A stretch of DNA of 5,976 bases from Chloroflexota bacterium (GCA_003648085.1 QMOC01000183.1:1-5976), one strand, 5' to 3'; shown: positions 1 through 5,918, numbered from the stretch's first letter. Program-made: numbers and translations. Notes: generated by a model not told the origin, from the sequence alone.

Positions 1-222
1 ACGGAGAGCGCCATCAACAGTATGCACGGTCTAATCCTAGGACTACTAGTTGCCACCTTCGCCCCGCTAGGGGATCTAGCCATCTCAATGATCAAGCGGC
101 AGGTCGGCGTGAAGGATACGGGCAGCATCATTCCCGGCCACGGAGGAGCACTGGATCGGATGGATAGCATCCTGTGGGCGGCCGTGATCGGCTACTATTA
201 CGTGCTGTGGTTTGCATCTTGA
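1..222 (+). CDS. cdsA: Phosphatidate cytidylyltransferase (CDP-diacylglycerol synthase), C-terminal part only
   Basis: This is the last 73 residues of a gene that begins outside the window; the family is usually about 270 residues. The enzyme makes CDP-diacylglycerol from phosphatidic acid and CTP in the cytoplasmic membrane, the branch point of phospholipid synthesis. The visible piece carries the CdsA family signature: S-M-I-K-R, then K-D-T-G, then PGHGG and LDRMDS. This part supplies the conserved Asp and His residues of the metal/CTP site. Hydrophobic stretches before it ([14 protein letters not shown]) and after it ([15 protein letters not shown]) fit the last membrane helices, so the C-terminus is complete and ends at TGA 220-222. 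The next gene on the same strand starts 109 nt later. The identification is secure from the signature; the upstream part cannot be judged. Confidence 0.93.
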   Translation, partial: TESAINSMHGLILGLLVATFAPLGDLAISMIKRQVGVKDTGSIIPGHGGALDRMDSILWAAVIGYYYVLWFAS

Positions 223-288
223 GCACCGATCTGAAGGGCAGTGCCAACGCACCGCCCCTCCCCCACGGAGAGGGAGAAAGCCCCCAGC

Positions 289-307
289 ACCGTCCGTTCA
301 CGACGGT
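289..307 (+). repeat. Small inverted repeat in the cdsA-CBS gap
   Basis: ACCGTC at 289-294 is matched by GACGGT at 302-307, a 6-bp stem around a 7-nt loop. It lies 12 nt before the ribosome binding site of the CBS gene. There is no T-run, so it is a poor intrinsic terminator. It may be a weak mRNA structure or chance. The rest of the 223-331 gap is C- and G-rich with no recognisable promoter. Confidence 0.3.
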
Positions 308-318
308 ACGGCCACCGG

Positions 319-325
319 AAGGAGG
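319..325 (+). promoter_or_regulatory. Strong Shine-Dalgarno site of the CBS gene
   Basis: AAGGAGG sits 6 nt before the ATG at 332 and is fully complementary to the usual 16S rRNA 3' end. It fixes the start of the CBS-domain gene at 332 rather than at the in-frame ATG at 212, which lies inside cdsA. It also suggests strong translation of this small protein. Confidence 0.85.
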
Positions 326-331
326 ACACTG

Positions 332-739
332 ATGGACAAGGAGCGACGGGTGCGCGACATCTACCACAAGGGTGTCATATTCTGCAAGCCGGACACTCCC
401 CTTCAGGAGGTGGTACGGGTGATGGCTGATACTGAAATCCACGCCATCATGGTAGCCGAGCGCGAGGGAGAACCGCCCGTGGGCGTGGTATCTCACACCG
501 ATGCCATCGCCCATTACGGTGAGGACCTGACGGCCATCCAGGCCCGCGAAGTGATGACACCCGATGTTATCAGCATCTCCGAAGACGCCACCGTGGAAGA
601 AGCGGCCAGCAAATTACTGGAGAGTCATATCCATCGTTTGCTGGTGGTGGGCGAGACCGGCAAGCCACTGGGCATCCTTTCGACCACCGATATTATCCGG
701 GAGATGCGCGGTACCCGCTGGGTGTGGTACCTGGATTGA
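332..739 (+). CDS. Stand-alone two-CBS-domain protein
   Basis: A 135-residue cytoplasmic protein made almost entirely of two CBS motifs, roughly residues 14-62 and 74-125. Each ends in the typical strand plus S/T-x-x-D pattern (GVVSHTDAI, with S54 and D57; GILSTTDII, with S117 and D120) that in many CBS pairs contacts the ribose of an adenosine ligand. VMTPDV at about 75-80 marks the start of the second motif. Such tandem pairs (Bateman modules) commonly bind AMP, ADP, ATP or SAM and act as energy or metabolite sensors; no catalytic domain is attached here. The start is fixed by AAGGAGG six nt upstream. The stop TGA at 737-739 lies 20 nt before the preferred fbp start and overlaps a possible ATG at 739 (TGATG), so translation is probably coupled to fbp. 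A regulatory role on FBPase is an inference from position only. The true partner and ligand are unknown. Confidence 0.9.
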   Translation: MDKERRVRDIYHKGVIFCKPDTPLQEVVRVMADTEIHAIMVAEREGEPPVGVVSHTDAIAHYGEDLTAIQAREVMTPDVISISEDATVEEAASKLLESHIHRLLVVGETGKPLGILSTTDIIREMRGTRWVWYLD

Positions 740-759
740 TGTACGTAGTGAGGGATCAA

Positions 760-1773
760 ATGCACGACCAGATCATTACCATCGAACGGCACATTGTCGA
801 ACAGGAGCGCAGGTATCCGCAGGCGACCGGCGTTTTCTCCAACCTGCTGTACGACATCGCCTTGGCGGCCAAGATCATCGCCTATGAGACCACCCGTGCT
901 GGGCTGGTCGAGATTCTGGGTCTGGCAGGCAGGATAAACGTCCAGGGCGAGCAACAGATGAAACTGGATCTCTTCGCCAATGAGACGATGATCCGTATGA
1001 ACAGTTACACCGGGCGGCTGGCGGTGATGGCCTCGGAGGAGGAGGAAGACATCATACCTGTCCCGGAGGAATATGGCATCGGCAAATACGTGTTGGTTTT
1101 CGATCCGCTGGATGGTTCGTCGAACGTGGACGTCAACGTGAGTATCGGCACCATCTTCGGCGTCTACCGGCGCAAAAGCAAGCAGGGGCCAGGCACATTA
1201 GAGGATTGTCTCCAGATGGGACGCGATCTCGTCGCCGCCGGCTACATCATCTACGGGTCGAGCACAATGATGGTCTATTCGACCGGTCAGGGGGTGCATG
1301 GTTTCACGCTCGATCCTGGTGTAGGTGAATTCCTTCTCTCCCATCCCGACATTCGTATGCCGGAGAGGTCAAAGTATTACAGTGTCAACCAGGGGTACGA
1401 GCAGTACTGGAGTGAAGGAGTGAGGCGATTCACCTGGTGGTTGCAAGGAATGGATCGAGAGGATCCGCGCAAGCCGCTCTCGGGTCGTTATAGTGGCTCG
1501 TTGGTGGCTGATTTTCACCGCAACTTGCTGGAGGGAGGGATTTACTATTACCCGGCCGAAGCCACAAAGCCAGAGGGTAAACTGCGTCTGGTCTACGAAG
1601 CCATCCCATTGGCTTTTATAGTTGAACAGGCCGGGGGCTACGCTTCGGACGGACAGCGCAATATTTTAGATATACAGCCCAAAAGTCTGCACCAGCGTAT
1701 CCCTCTTTTCATCGGCAATCTGGAACTGGTTAAGAAGGCCGAGGAGTTTATCTCGGAATACGATGGACAGTGA
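760..1773 (+). CDS. fbp: Fructose-1,6-bisphosphatase, class I
   Basis: Hydrolyses fructose 1,6-bisphosphate to fructose 6-phosphate and phosphate, the committed step of gluconeogenesis (also used in carbon-fixation cycles), in the cytoplasm with Mg2+. The product from ATG 760 has 337 residues, normal for the family. The metal site DPLDGSSN is at 115-122, preceded by the acidic run SEEEED (92-97). The substrate region GRYSGS is at 242-247, and the class I signature [13 protein letters not shown] at 273-285 includes the metal ligand E280. The start at 760 is preferred because GAGGG (750-754) lies 5 nt upstream and the N-terminus ([12 protein letters not shown]) fits the family. ATG 739, overlapping the CBS stop as TGATG, and GTG 724 are alternatives that add 7 or 12 residues. 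Residues matching the classical AMP site are only partly kept: TGELT of the human enzyme reads TGVFS (23-27), while K109, Y110 and R137 are present. Rho follows 21 nt downstream. Confidence 0.96.
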   Translation: MHDQIITIERHIVEQERRYPQATGVFSNLLYDIALAAKIIAYETTRAGLVEILGLAGRINVQGEQQMKLDLFANETMIRMNSYTGRLAVMASEEEEDIIPVPEEYGIGKYVLVFDPLDGSSNVDVNVSIGTIFGVYRRKSKQGPGTLEDCLQMGRDLVAAGYIIYGSSTMMVYSTGQGVHGFTLDPGVGEFLLSHPDIRMPERSKYYSVNQGYEQYWSEGVRRFTWWLQGMDREDPRKPLSGRYSGSLVADFHRNLLEGGIYYYPAEATKPEGKLRLVYEAIPLAFIVEQAGGYASDGQRNILDIQPKSLHQRIPLFIGNLELVKKAEEFISEYDGQ

Positions 1774-1781
1774 TAGGAGAT

Positions 1782-1786
1782 GGGAG
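1782..1786 (+). promoter_or_regulatory. Ribosome binding site that favours the GTG start of rho
   Basis: GGGAG at 1782-1786 lies 8 nt before GTG 1795. The upstream candidate ATG 1780 directly abuts its only purine-rich stretch (TAGGAG, 1774-1779), leaving no spacer, and GGGAG itself would lie inside that reading. ATG 1804 is 17 nt away, too far. The site therefore points to 1795, although a GTG start is less common. Confidence 0.5.
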
Positions 1787-1794
1787 AAAGTACC

Positions 1795-3090
1795 GTGAAC
1801 GATATGAACGATATAGATATGGCCAGCCTGGAAACCAAGAGACTGGCCGAACTGCGCGAACTGGCTAAAGAGTGGGAGATTTCCGGCTACAGTCGGTTGA
1901 AGAAGGAGGATCTCATCCTGCGGCTGCTGCGAGCCAAAGCGGAGCGAGAGGGCCTGATGTTCGGCGGCGGCGTGCTGGACATTGTGGATGAGAGCAAGGG
2001 CTACCTGCGCTGCGATCATTACAAGCCAGGACGCGATGATATATACGTCTCGCAATCTCAGATACGTCGCTTTGGATTGCGCACCGGCGATATGGTAGTC
2101 GGGCAGGTGCGGCCACCGAAGGAAAACGAGAGATACTATAGCCTGCTGCGCGTGGAGGCAGTGAATGGGATAGACCCGGAGGCGGCGAAACTGCGACCAC
2201 AGTTTGAATCGCTAACACCGATCTTCCCCAACGAGCGCTTCATATTGGAAACCTCTCCCGGTAATCTGACAACGCGACTATTGAGCATGATCGCTCCTAT
2301 CGGGAAGGGACAGCGCGGGCTCATCGTGTCACCACCCAAAGCCGGTAAGACCACCGTGCTCAAGCACATCGCCAATGGCATCACGGCCAATCATCCTGAG
2401 GTGCACTTGATGGTTGTGCTCATCGGCGAGCGGCCCGAGGAAGTCACCGATATGGACCGCTCAGTTGATGCCGAGGTCATCAGTTCGACCTTTGACGAGC
2501 CGGTGAAGAGCCACGCCAAGGTGGCAGAGATAGCGCTGGCCCGGGCCAAACGGCTGGTGGAGGGGAAACGGGACGTCGTCATCCTCCTCGATAGCATCAC
2601 CCGCCTCTCGCGGGCTTACAACCTGGTGGTGCAACCCAGTGGCCGCACCCTCTCCGGTGGGCTAGACCCGGCCGCGCTTTACCCACCCAAGCACTTCTTC
2701 GGTGCAGCGCGCAACATTGAGGAAGGCGGGAGCCTCACCATCATCGCCACCTGCCTGATTGATACCGGCAGCCGAATGGACGATATGATTTACGAGGAGT
2801 TCAAAGGCACCGGCAACATGGAACTCCACCTGAGCCGCAAATTGCAGGAACGGCGTATCTTCCCCGCTTTCGACATCGAGCGCTCCGGCACACGGCGGGA
2901 GGAATTGCTGCTCGATGGGGACACACTGCAGAAAATATGGCTGATGCGCCAACGCTTCCTGGATTCCCTCTCCTCAGGTTACAACATCGCCCAGGCGATG
3001 CAGGAGTTGCTCCGCGTCCTCAAGCGCACCCAAAGTAACGAGGAATTTCTCAACCTGTTCGCGAGAATGGCGGAGATGGAGGGCCGCTAG
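1795..3090 (+). CDS. rho: Transcription termination factor Rho
   Basis: Hexameric RNA-dependent ATPase/helicase that ends transcription at C-rich rut sites. From GTG 1795 the product has 431 residues (E. coli 419); ATG 1780 would give 436. Order of parts: Rho N-terminal helical domain (about 11-46, [16 protein letters not shown]); cold-shock-like primary RNA-binding domain (about 57-125, with [17 protein letters not shown] and RPPKE); RecA-like ATPase from about 150. Visible motifs are Walker [10 protein letters not shown] (179-187), catalytic E212 in GERPEEVTD, Walker [11 protein letters not shown] (261-270), the Q-loop region SGRTLSGG (282-289), the R-loop DTGSRMDD (323-330), and [14 protein letters not shown] (336-349). 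Numbering in the ATPase core runs one ahead of E. coli. Two positions deviate: G211 where E. coli has D210, and K68 where E. coli has the RNA-contacting F62. It is the last gene of the + strand group, and a palindrome begins 2 nt after its stop. A Rho leader attenuator, as in E. coli, cannot fit in the 21-nt gap after fbp. Confidence 0.97.
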   Translation: MNDMNDIDMASLETKRLAELRELAKEWEISGYSRLKKEDLILRLLRAKAEREGLMFGGGVLDIVDESKGYLRCDHYKPGRDDIYVSQSQIRRFGLRTGDMVVGQVRPPKENERYYSLLRVEAVNGIDPEAAKLRPQFESLTPIFPNERFILETSPGNLTTRLLSMIAPIGKGQRGLIVSPPKAGKTTVLKHIANGITANHPEVHLMVVLIGERPEEVTDMDRSVDAEVISSTFDEPVKSHAKVAEIALARAKRLVEGKRDVVILLDSITRLSRAYNLVVQPSGRTLSGGLDPAALYPPKHFFGAARNIEEGGSLTIIATCLIDTGSRMDDMIYEEFKGTGNMELHLSRKLQERRIFPAFDIERSGTRREELLLDGDTLQKIWLMRQRFLDSLSSGYNIAQAMQELLRVLKRTQSNEEFLNLFARMAEMEGR

Positions 3091-3091
3091 C

Positions 3092-3118
3092 GTAGGACAA
3101 GTCGTCAACTTGTCCTAC
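3092..3118. repeat. Perfect 11-bp palindrome at the convergent rho/hydrolase junction
   Basis: GTAGGACAAGT (3092-3102) is followed by a 5-nt loop CGTCA and its exact complement ACTTGTCCTAC (3108-3118). It starts 2 nt after the rho stop, and its right arm contains the stop codon of the opposite-strand hydrolase (3115-3117). It can form a stable hairpin in transcripts from either direction, so it may end or protect both mRNAs. Neither side has a T-tract, which argues against a textbook intrinsic terminator. Its clean symmetry also fits a dispersed palindromic (REP- or MITE-like) element. No second copy occurs in this window. Confidence 0.8.
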
Positions 3119-3888
3119 TCCAAGAACTCTCGCACCGCCCCCGCTATCTCCGCCGGTCGCTCCAGCATTACCATGTGCCCCGCGCCCTCGATCAATACCA
3201 GTTGTGCGTTGGGGATATGTTCGGCCAGGAAACGAGCATACTTGGGGGGGGTGAGTTGGTCCGCCGTGCCCACGATAACCAGCGCGGGAATCTCGATCCC
3301 TCCCAATCGTTCCATCACGTCGAAGCGGTCACAGACGTTGAGGTCGCCCAAGAGCACGTCGGGACCTGTCTCCAGGAGCGCTCGCCGCCCCAGTTCGATC
3401 AGCGCCGGCGACGCCTCTGACGACCAGGCGAAGCGGGTGATGAGTTCCACGCTTCCCTCGAAATCGCTGCGCATCCCCTCCAGGATGACAGGAGCCACAC
3501 GCAGCCGCGCTCCGGTCGCTATCAGCACCAGCCCCGCCATCCGGTCAGCGAAGTCCAGTGCCAGCGTCAGAGCGATGGCACCGCCCATTGAGTGACCTAC
3601 GACCACCGCTCGCTCAATTCCTAGCGCGTCGAGGAACCCGACGATGGCCTCCGCGTAGCCCGCGATGGTGTCACGTCCCTGCCCCCCCGAACGCCCGTGG
3701 CCGGGCAGGTCAAGCGCGTAGACCGTGGCTTCGGGCAGTCGGCGCAGTTCGGCCGGCCATTGTAGGTGATTTCCTCCGGCCCCATGTACCAATATCAGCA
3801 CGGGCCTTCCTTCGCTCCTCTGCTCCTCTGTCGGCCCTCGACCTACGGTGTAGAAAATAGAACCTGCGGTGATTTCCGAGTATGGCAT
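3115..3888 (-). CDS. Alpha/beta hydrolase fold protein
   Basis: A cytoplasmic-looking hydrolase of 257 residues from ATG 3888; no signal peptide is seen. Family hallmarks in order: oxyanion-hole motif VHGAGGN (about 34-40), strand and turn ALDLPGHGRSGG (58-69), nucleophile elbow GHSMGG with Ser100, catalytic acid in GTADQLTP (Asp210), and catalytic His238 in GAGHMVMLERP. The triad is complete, so the protein is probably an active esterase, lactonase or C-C hydrolase. The substrate cannot be told from sequence, and family matches alone do not separate these. The start is uncertain: ATG 3888 gives the typical beginning MPYSEI, while GTG 3912 or GTG 3957 would add 8 or 23 residues. None has a clear Shine-Dalgarno site. 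The stop codon lies inside the palindrome shared with the rho end. The coding strand has an 8-C run (3244-3251) next to the catalytic Asp and a 7-G run (3682-3688). It sits downstream of the glycosyltransferase, separated by 159 nt of repeats, so it may have its own promoter. Confidence 0.88.
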   Translation of the reverse strand: MPYSEITAGSIFYTVGRGPTEEQRSEGRPVLILVHGAGGNHLQWPAELRRLPEATVYALDLPGHGRSGGQGRDTIAGYAEAIVGFLDALGIERAVVVGHSMGGAIALTLALDFADRMAGLVLIATGARLRVAPVILEGMRSDFEGSVELITRFAWSSEASPALIELGRRALLETGPDVLLGDLNVCDRFDVMERLGGIEIPALVIVGTADQLTPPKYARFLAEHIPNAQLVLIEGAGHMVMLERPAEIAGAVREFLE

Positions 3889-3906
3889 ATGTGCTAGGGG
3901 ATAGGT

Positions 3907-3920
3907 TTTCACCCGTGAAA
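3907..3920. promoter_or_regulatory. Candidate operator palindrome before the hydrolase start
   Basis: TTTCAC-CC-GTGAAA is a perfect 6-bp inverted repeat with a 2-bp centre, ending 18 bp upstream of the ATG at 3888. Its size and symmetry suit binding by a dimeric regulator, but no regulator gene is adjacent and no clear -35/-10 pair was found. If the hydrolase starts at GTG 3957, the palindrome would be coding sequence (L-S-R-V-K) and its symmetry coincidental. Confidence 0.3.
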
Positions 3921-3958
3921 GGTCTATCGTCTCATTACCCGATACCTGAGCACGCACA

Positions 3959-4059
3959 GCGGTTAAAACCGCGTGCTACCTCCGCGAAGCCGCCCTGGGG
4001 CGGCTTCTGGCCCGCGTAGGCCGGCCTGACGATGGTAGCCCGTGACTTTAGTTGCCGGG
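3959..4059. repeat. Nested inverted-repeat element between glycosyltransferase and hydrolase
   Basis: This stretch is dense with complementary arms. GCGGTT/AACCGC flank AA at 3959-3972. GCTACC (3975-3980) pairs with GGTAGC (4034-4039). CCTCCGCG (3979-3986) pairs 7 of 8 with CGCGTAGG (4013-4020). At the core is a perfect 10-bp stem, GAAGCCGCCC (3986-3995) with GGGCGGCTTC (3998-4007). A last, imperfect hairpin at 4039-4059 (CCC and GTGACT against AGTTGC and GGG with one bulge and G-U pairs) covers the glycosyltransferase stop codon at 4048-4050. Several of these pairings exclude each other. The element may act as a 3' mRNA structure for the glycosyltransferase transcript or be a mobile palindromic repeat. 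No T-tract is present. Confidence 0.65.
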
Positions 4060-5289
4060 TTTCAGGAGATGTCGGGTAATAAATCCGGCCAATACCTCTA
4101 GAGAGAAATACCGTTTACCCAACTGGAAGTTCTGCTCCACCATCCGCTGGCGTAAGTCGGGGTCGGTCAACACTCGCTGCGCTTGCGTCACTGCCTCCTC
4201 GGTCACCCGACCGTCAATTTCGATGAAGTCGAACCCCAAAGGCCCGATGTCAGCGACGTAAACGGGGTAGCGATTGACCAGCATCGGCTTTTTGAAGTAC
4301 ATCGCTTCGAGCAGGGCGTTGCCAAAGCCTTCGTAAAGGCTGGGATAGGTCACAAAGTCGGCGTGGATGTAGGCATCCCACAGAGCGTAGACTTTTTTGC
4401 CATCCTTTATCTGCCGGCTGGTACTGATGCGATGGCCCACGAAACGCAGGTCAACGTTAGCCCGCTGGGCCTGTTCCTGAATCTGACGCAGGTAATCGAG
4501 GTCCAGGTCATCCCCGTGGGTGAGCACCAGCTTGCAGCGGGGATCGCCCAGCCGCTGCACAAACTCCACAGCCAATTCTATCCCTTTGCGGCGGATCACC
4601 CGTGTGGGCTGCAGAATGAAGATGTCCCCGGGTGCCAAGCCAATAGCCGCCCGCAAGTCGGCGTTAAACTCATCAATGCCGGGCGGTGGCGTAGCGAAGT
4701 CAAAGACGTTGGGCACGATTATCGCTTCGATGCCCCGTCGGGCCTTTAGTGCCCGTTGGGCCAGGCTGTTGATGACCACGTGGCGGATGGATGGCAGATC
4801 GGGCGGAAAGGCGCGATCCAGAAGGTGTGGGATGCAGTTCGGCTCGTAGCAATCCCGTTCCCAGTAAAAGTCGTGGTGGTGGGCCACGGTGGGGATGCCC
4901 GTCTCGGCGATGACCTGGGTGAGGGCCAGGCCCAGGGGAATCTGCAAAGGGATAGAGAGGACGTTCTGCGGAATGATCAGATCAATAGCGTAATCGGTGA
5001 TGAAGGTTTTGAGGCCGGCTTCGAGCGTCGCCTGGAGACGTTCAATGCGGGGGAAAAGTTCGGGATGGGGTGTTGTGGTTCCATAGGCCCGTGTTCTGAT
5101 CCACATGCTCTCCGGGGAATTGAAGTGCATCTCGGGCACCAACAGGCCCGGTGGTCCACCGTCTTCCAACTCGCCAGCGCAGTAGAAGACCTCATGCCCC
5201 ATGCGACGCAGCACAGTCGCCCACTTGGCTGCCTCCAAAGAGACACCATCGTTGCCCGCCAGCCGAGTGGAGATGAAGCCGATGTTCAT
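4048..5289 (-). CDS. Glycosyltransferase, GT4-type (GT-B fold)
   Basis: A 413-residue enzyme predicted to move a sugar from a nucleotide-activated donor to an acceptor with retention; donor and acceptor are not identifiable here. The N-terminal Rossmann domain opens with MNIGFISTRLAGNDGVSLEAA (about 1-21), the glycine-containing acceptor-side loop, followed by WATVLRRMGHEV. The donor half starts near 220. QPTRVIRRKGIELAVE (227-242) supplies the conserved Arg/Lys pair that holds the donor phosphates. YEGFGNALLEAM (319-330) is the EX7E motif with E320 and E328. A less common motif, HHHDFYWERDCYE (137-149), lies in the acceptor half. No membrane segment is seen, so the protein is cytosolic or peripherally membrane-bound. 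The start ATG 5287-5289 has GGAAGGA (minus strand, 5297-5303) 7 nt upstream. It lies 18 nt after the nitroreductase stop, so the two genes are probably co-transcribed. Its stop codon falls in the repeat element downstream. GT4 membership is secure; any product claim would be a guess. Confidence 0.9.
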   Translation of the reverse strand: MNIGFISTRLAGNDGVSLEAAKWATVLRRMGHEVFYCAGELEDGGPPGLLVPEMHFNSPESMWIRTRAYGTTTPHPELFPRIERLQATLEAGLKTFITDYAIDLIIPQNVLSIPLQIPLGLALTQVIAETGIPTVAHHHDFYWERDCYEPNCIPHLLDRAFPPDLPSIRHVVINSLAQRALKARRGIEAIIVPNVFDFATPPPGIDEFNADLRAAIGLAPGDIFILQPTRVIRRKGIELAVEFVQRLGDPRCKLVLTHGDDLDLDYLRQIQEQAQRANVDLRFVGHRISTSRQIKDGKKVYALWDAYIHADFVTYPSLYEGFGNALLEAMYFKKPMLVNRYPVYVADIGPLGFDFIEIDGRVTEEAVTQAQRVLTDPDLRQRMVEQNFQLGKRYFSLEVLAGFITRHLLKPGN

Positions 5290-5296
5290 ACGCCTG

Positions 5297-5303
5297 TCCT
5301 TCC
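5297..5303 (-). promoter_or_regulatory. Shine-Dalgarno site of the glycosyltransferase
   Basis: On the minus strand GGAAGGA lies 7 nt before the ATG at 5289, within the 18-nt gap after the nitroreductase stop. It supports this start and translation from a shared mRNA. Confidence 0.7.
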
Positions 5304-5307
5304 GCTC

Positions 5308-5817
5308 TCACCAGCGTTCATACCGCACCAGTTCGGATAATGCTTTGCGCTTCTTCGGCCCGGGCCGGTCAGCAGGGTACCCCAATGGCGTGAAGGCGAT
5401 AGGCTCCACGTCGTCGGGCAGACCCAGAACCTCACGCGCCGCAACGGGATCAAAGGCGGCAATCCAGCACGTGCCCAGCCCCAGGTTGGCGGCGGCCAGG
5501 ATCAGGTGATCCATAGCGATGGCGACGTCCACATCACAGTAACTTTTACCGTCCCGGCGCCTCCAGCCCCGGGCAGGAATCCCGCAGGCACAGATGACCA
5601 ACGGCGCTTGCACGAACCAGTCCTTGTTGTAGATGCGCTTCAACTCCGCCTCCCGCCCCACCGTGTGGATCACGATGATCTGGAAGGGTTGCCGGTTGGC
5701 CGCGGTCGGTGCTAGGCGTGCCGCTTCGAGCACCTGTTGCAGTTTTTCGTCCTCCACCGGATCGGGCTTGTACGCCCGTGCACTGTACCGCGCTTCGATC
5801 AACTCCGAGAACTCCAT
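5308..5817 (-). CDS. Nitroreductase-family FMN-dependent oxidoreductase
   Basis: A 169-residue flavoprotein of the nitroreductase superfamily, expected to be an FMN-binding homodimer that uses NAD(P)H to reduce nitro compounds, quinones or a specific metabolite. Visible FMN-site features: R10-Y-S12-A-R14 at the N-terminus (phosphate contacts), the loop APTAANRQP (36-44), the helix MDHLILAAANLGLGTCWIAAF (102-122) with its GLGTCW turn, LGYP at 145-148, and a basic C-terminal segment KKRKALSELV. Length is at the short end of the family, with no missing core motif. No signal peptide or membrane segment is present. The start ATG 5815-5817 has AGGAGG (minus strand, 5825-5830) at a spacing of 7 nt. 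It leads the probable operon with the glycosyltransferase. Family members have very varied roles, including dehalogenation and cofactor chemistry, and nothing here chooses among them. Confidence 0.92.
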   Translation of the reverse strand: MEFSELIEARYSARAYKPDPVEDEKLQQVLEAARLAPTAANRQPFQIIVIHTVGREAELKRIYNKDWFVQAPLVICACGIPARGWRRRDGKSYCDVDVAIAMDHLILAAANLGLGTCWIAAFDPVAAREVLGLPDDVEPIAFTPLGYPADRPGPKKRKALSELVRYERW

Positions 5818-5824
5818 AGTCCAC

Positions 5825-5830
5825 CCTCCT
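5825..5830 (-). promoter_or_regulatory. Shine-Dalgarno site of the nitroreductase
   Basis: AGGAGG on the minus strand, within a longer GAGGAGGG, sits 7 nt before the ATG at 5817 and fixes the start. Further upstream (5840-5880) no convincing -35/-10 pair was found. TTGGAC occurs on the minus strand near 5867-5872, but without a matching -10 box. Confidence 0.8.
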
Positions 5831-5918
5831 CTTTTCTATTGCCATCAGGAATCCAGGGAACGTTTAGGAGTCCAAACTGCGTCGAAAAAGTCGCTTCCGC
5901 CATAGCACGGGCTCGCCC

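Noticed and set aside
258..276. CTCCC/GGGAG inverted repeat in the cdsA-CBS gap
   Set aside because: It has only 5 bp with a 9-nt loop in a C/G-rich stretch, so chance is a sufficient explanation.
212..331. Upstream in-frame extension of the CBS protein starting at ATG 212
   Set aside because: It overlaps the end of cdsA, encodes low-complexity Pro/Arg-rich sequence unlike CBS proteins, and the strong AAGGAGG site points to 332.
128..514. 128-residue open frame on the minus strand
   Set aside because: It runs antisense to cdsA and the CBS gene, shows no recognisable domain, and both overlapped genes are well supported.
724..759. Longer fbp starts at GTG 724 and ATG 739
   Set aside because: GTG 724 lacks a ribosome binding site and overlaps the CBS gene more. 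ATG 739 remains possible through TGATG coupling, but GAGGG before ATG 760 and the fit to the family N-terminus favour 760.
1666..2055. 129-residue open frame on the minus strand across the fbp/rho junction
   Set aside because: It overlaps conserved coding sequence of both fbp and rho and has no supporting motif.
3092..3118. Classical Rho-independent terminator
   Set aside because: The stem is good, but no T-tract follows on either strand, so it is reported as a palindrome with possible terminator function.
3110..3595. 161-residue Ser/Arg-rich open frame on the plus strand
   Set aside because: It is antisense to the hydrolase, starts inside the palindrome, and its composition is typical of a shadow frame.
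4183..4749. 188-residue open frame on the plus strand
   Set aside because: It is antisense to the glycosyltransferase, whose GT4 motifs are clear. The translation has no family features, and long antisense frames are expected in GC-rich genes.
4756..5340. 194-residue open frame on the plus strand
   Set aside because: It is antisense to the glycosyltransferase start and nitroreductase end, with no recognisable domain or credible ribosome binding site.
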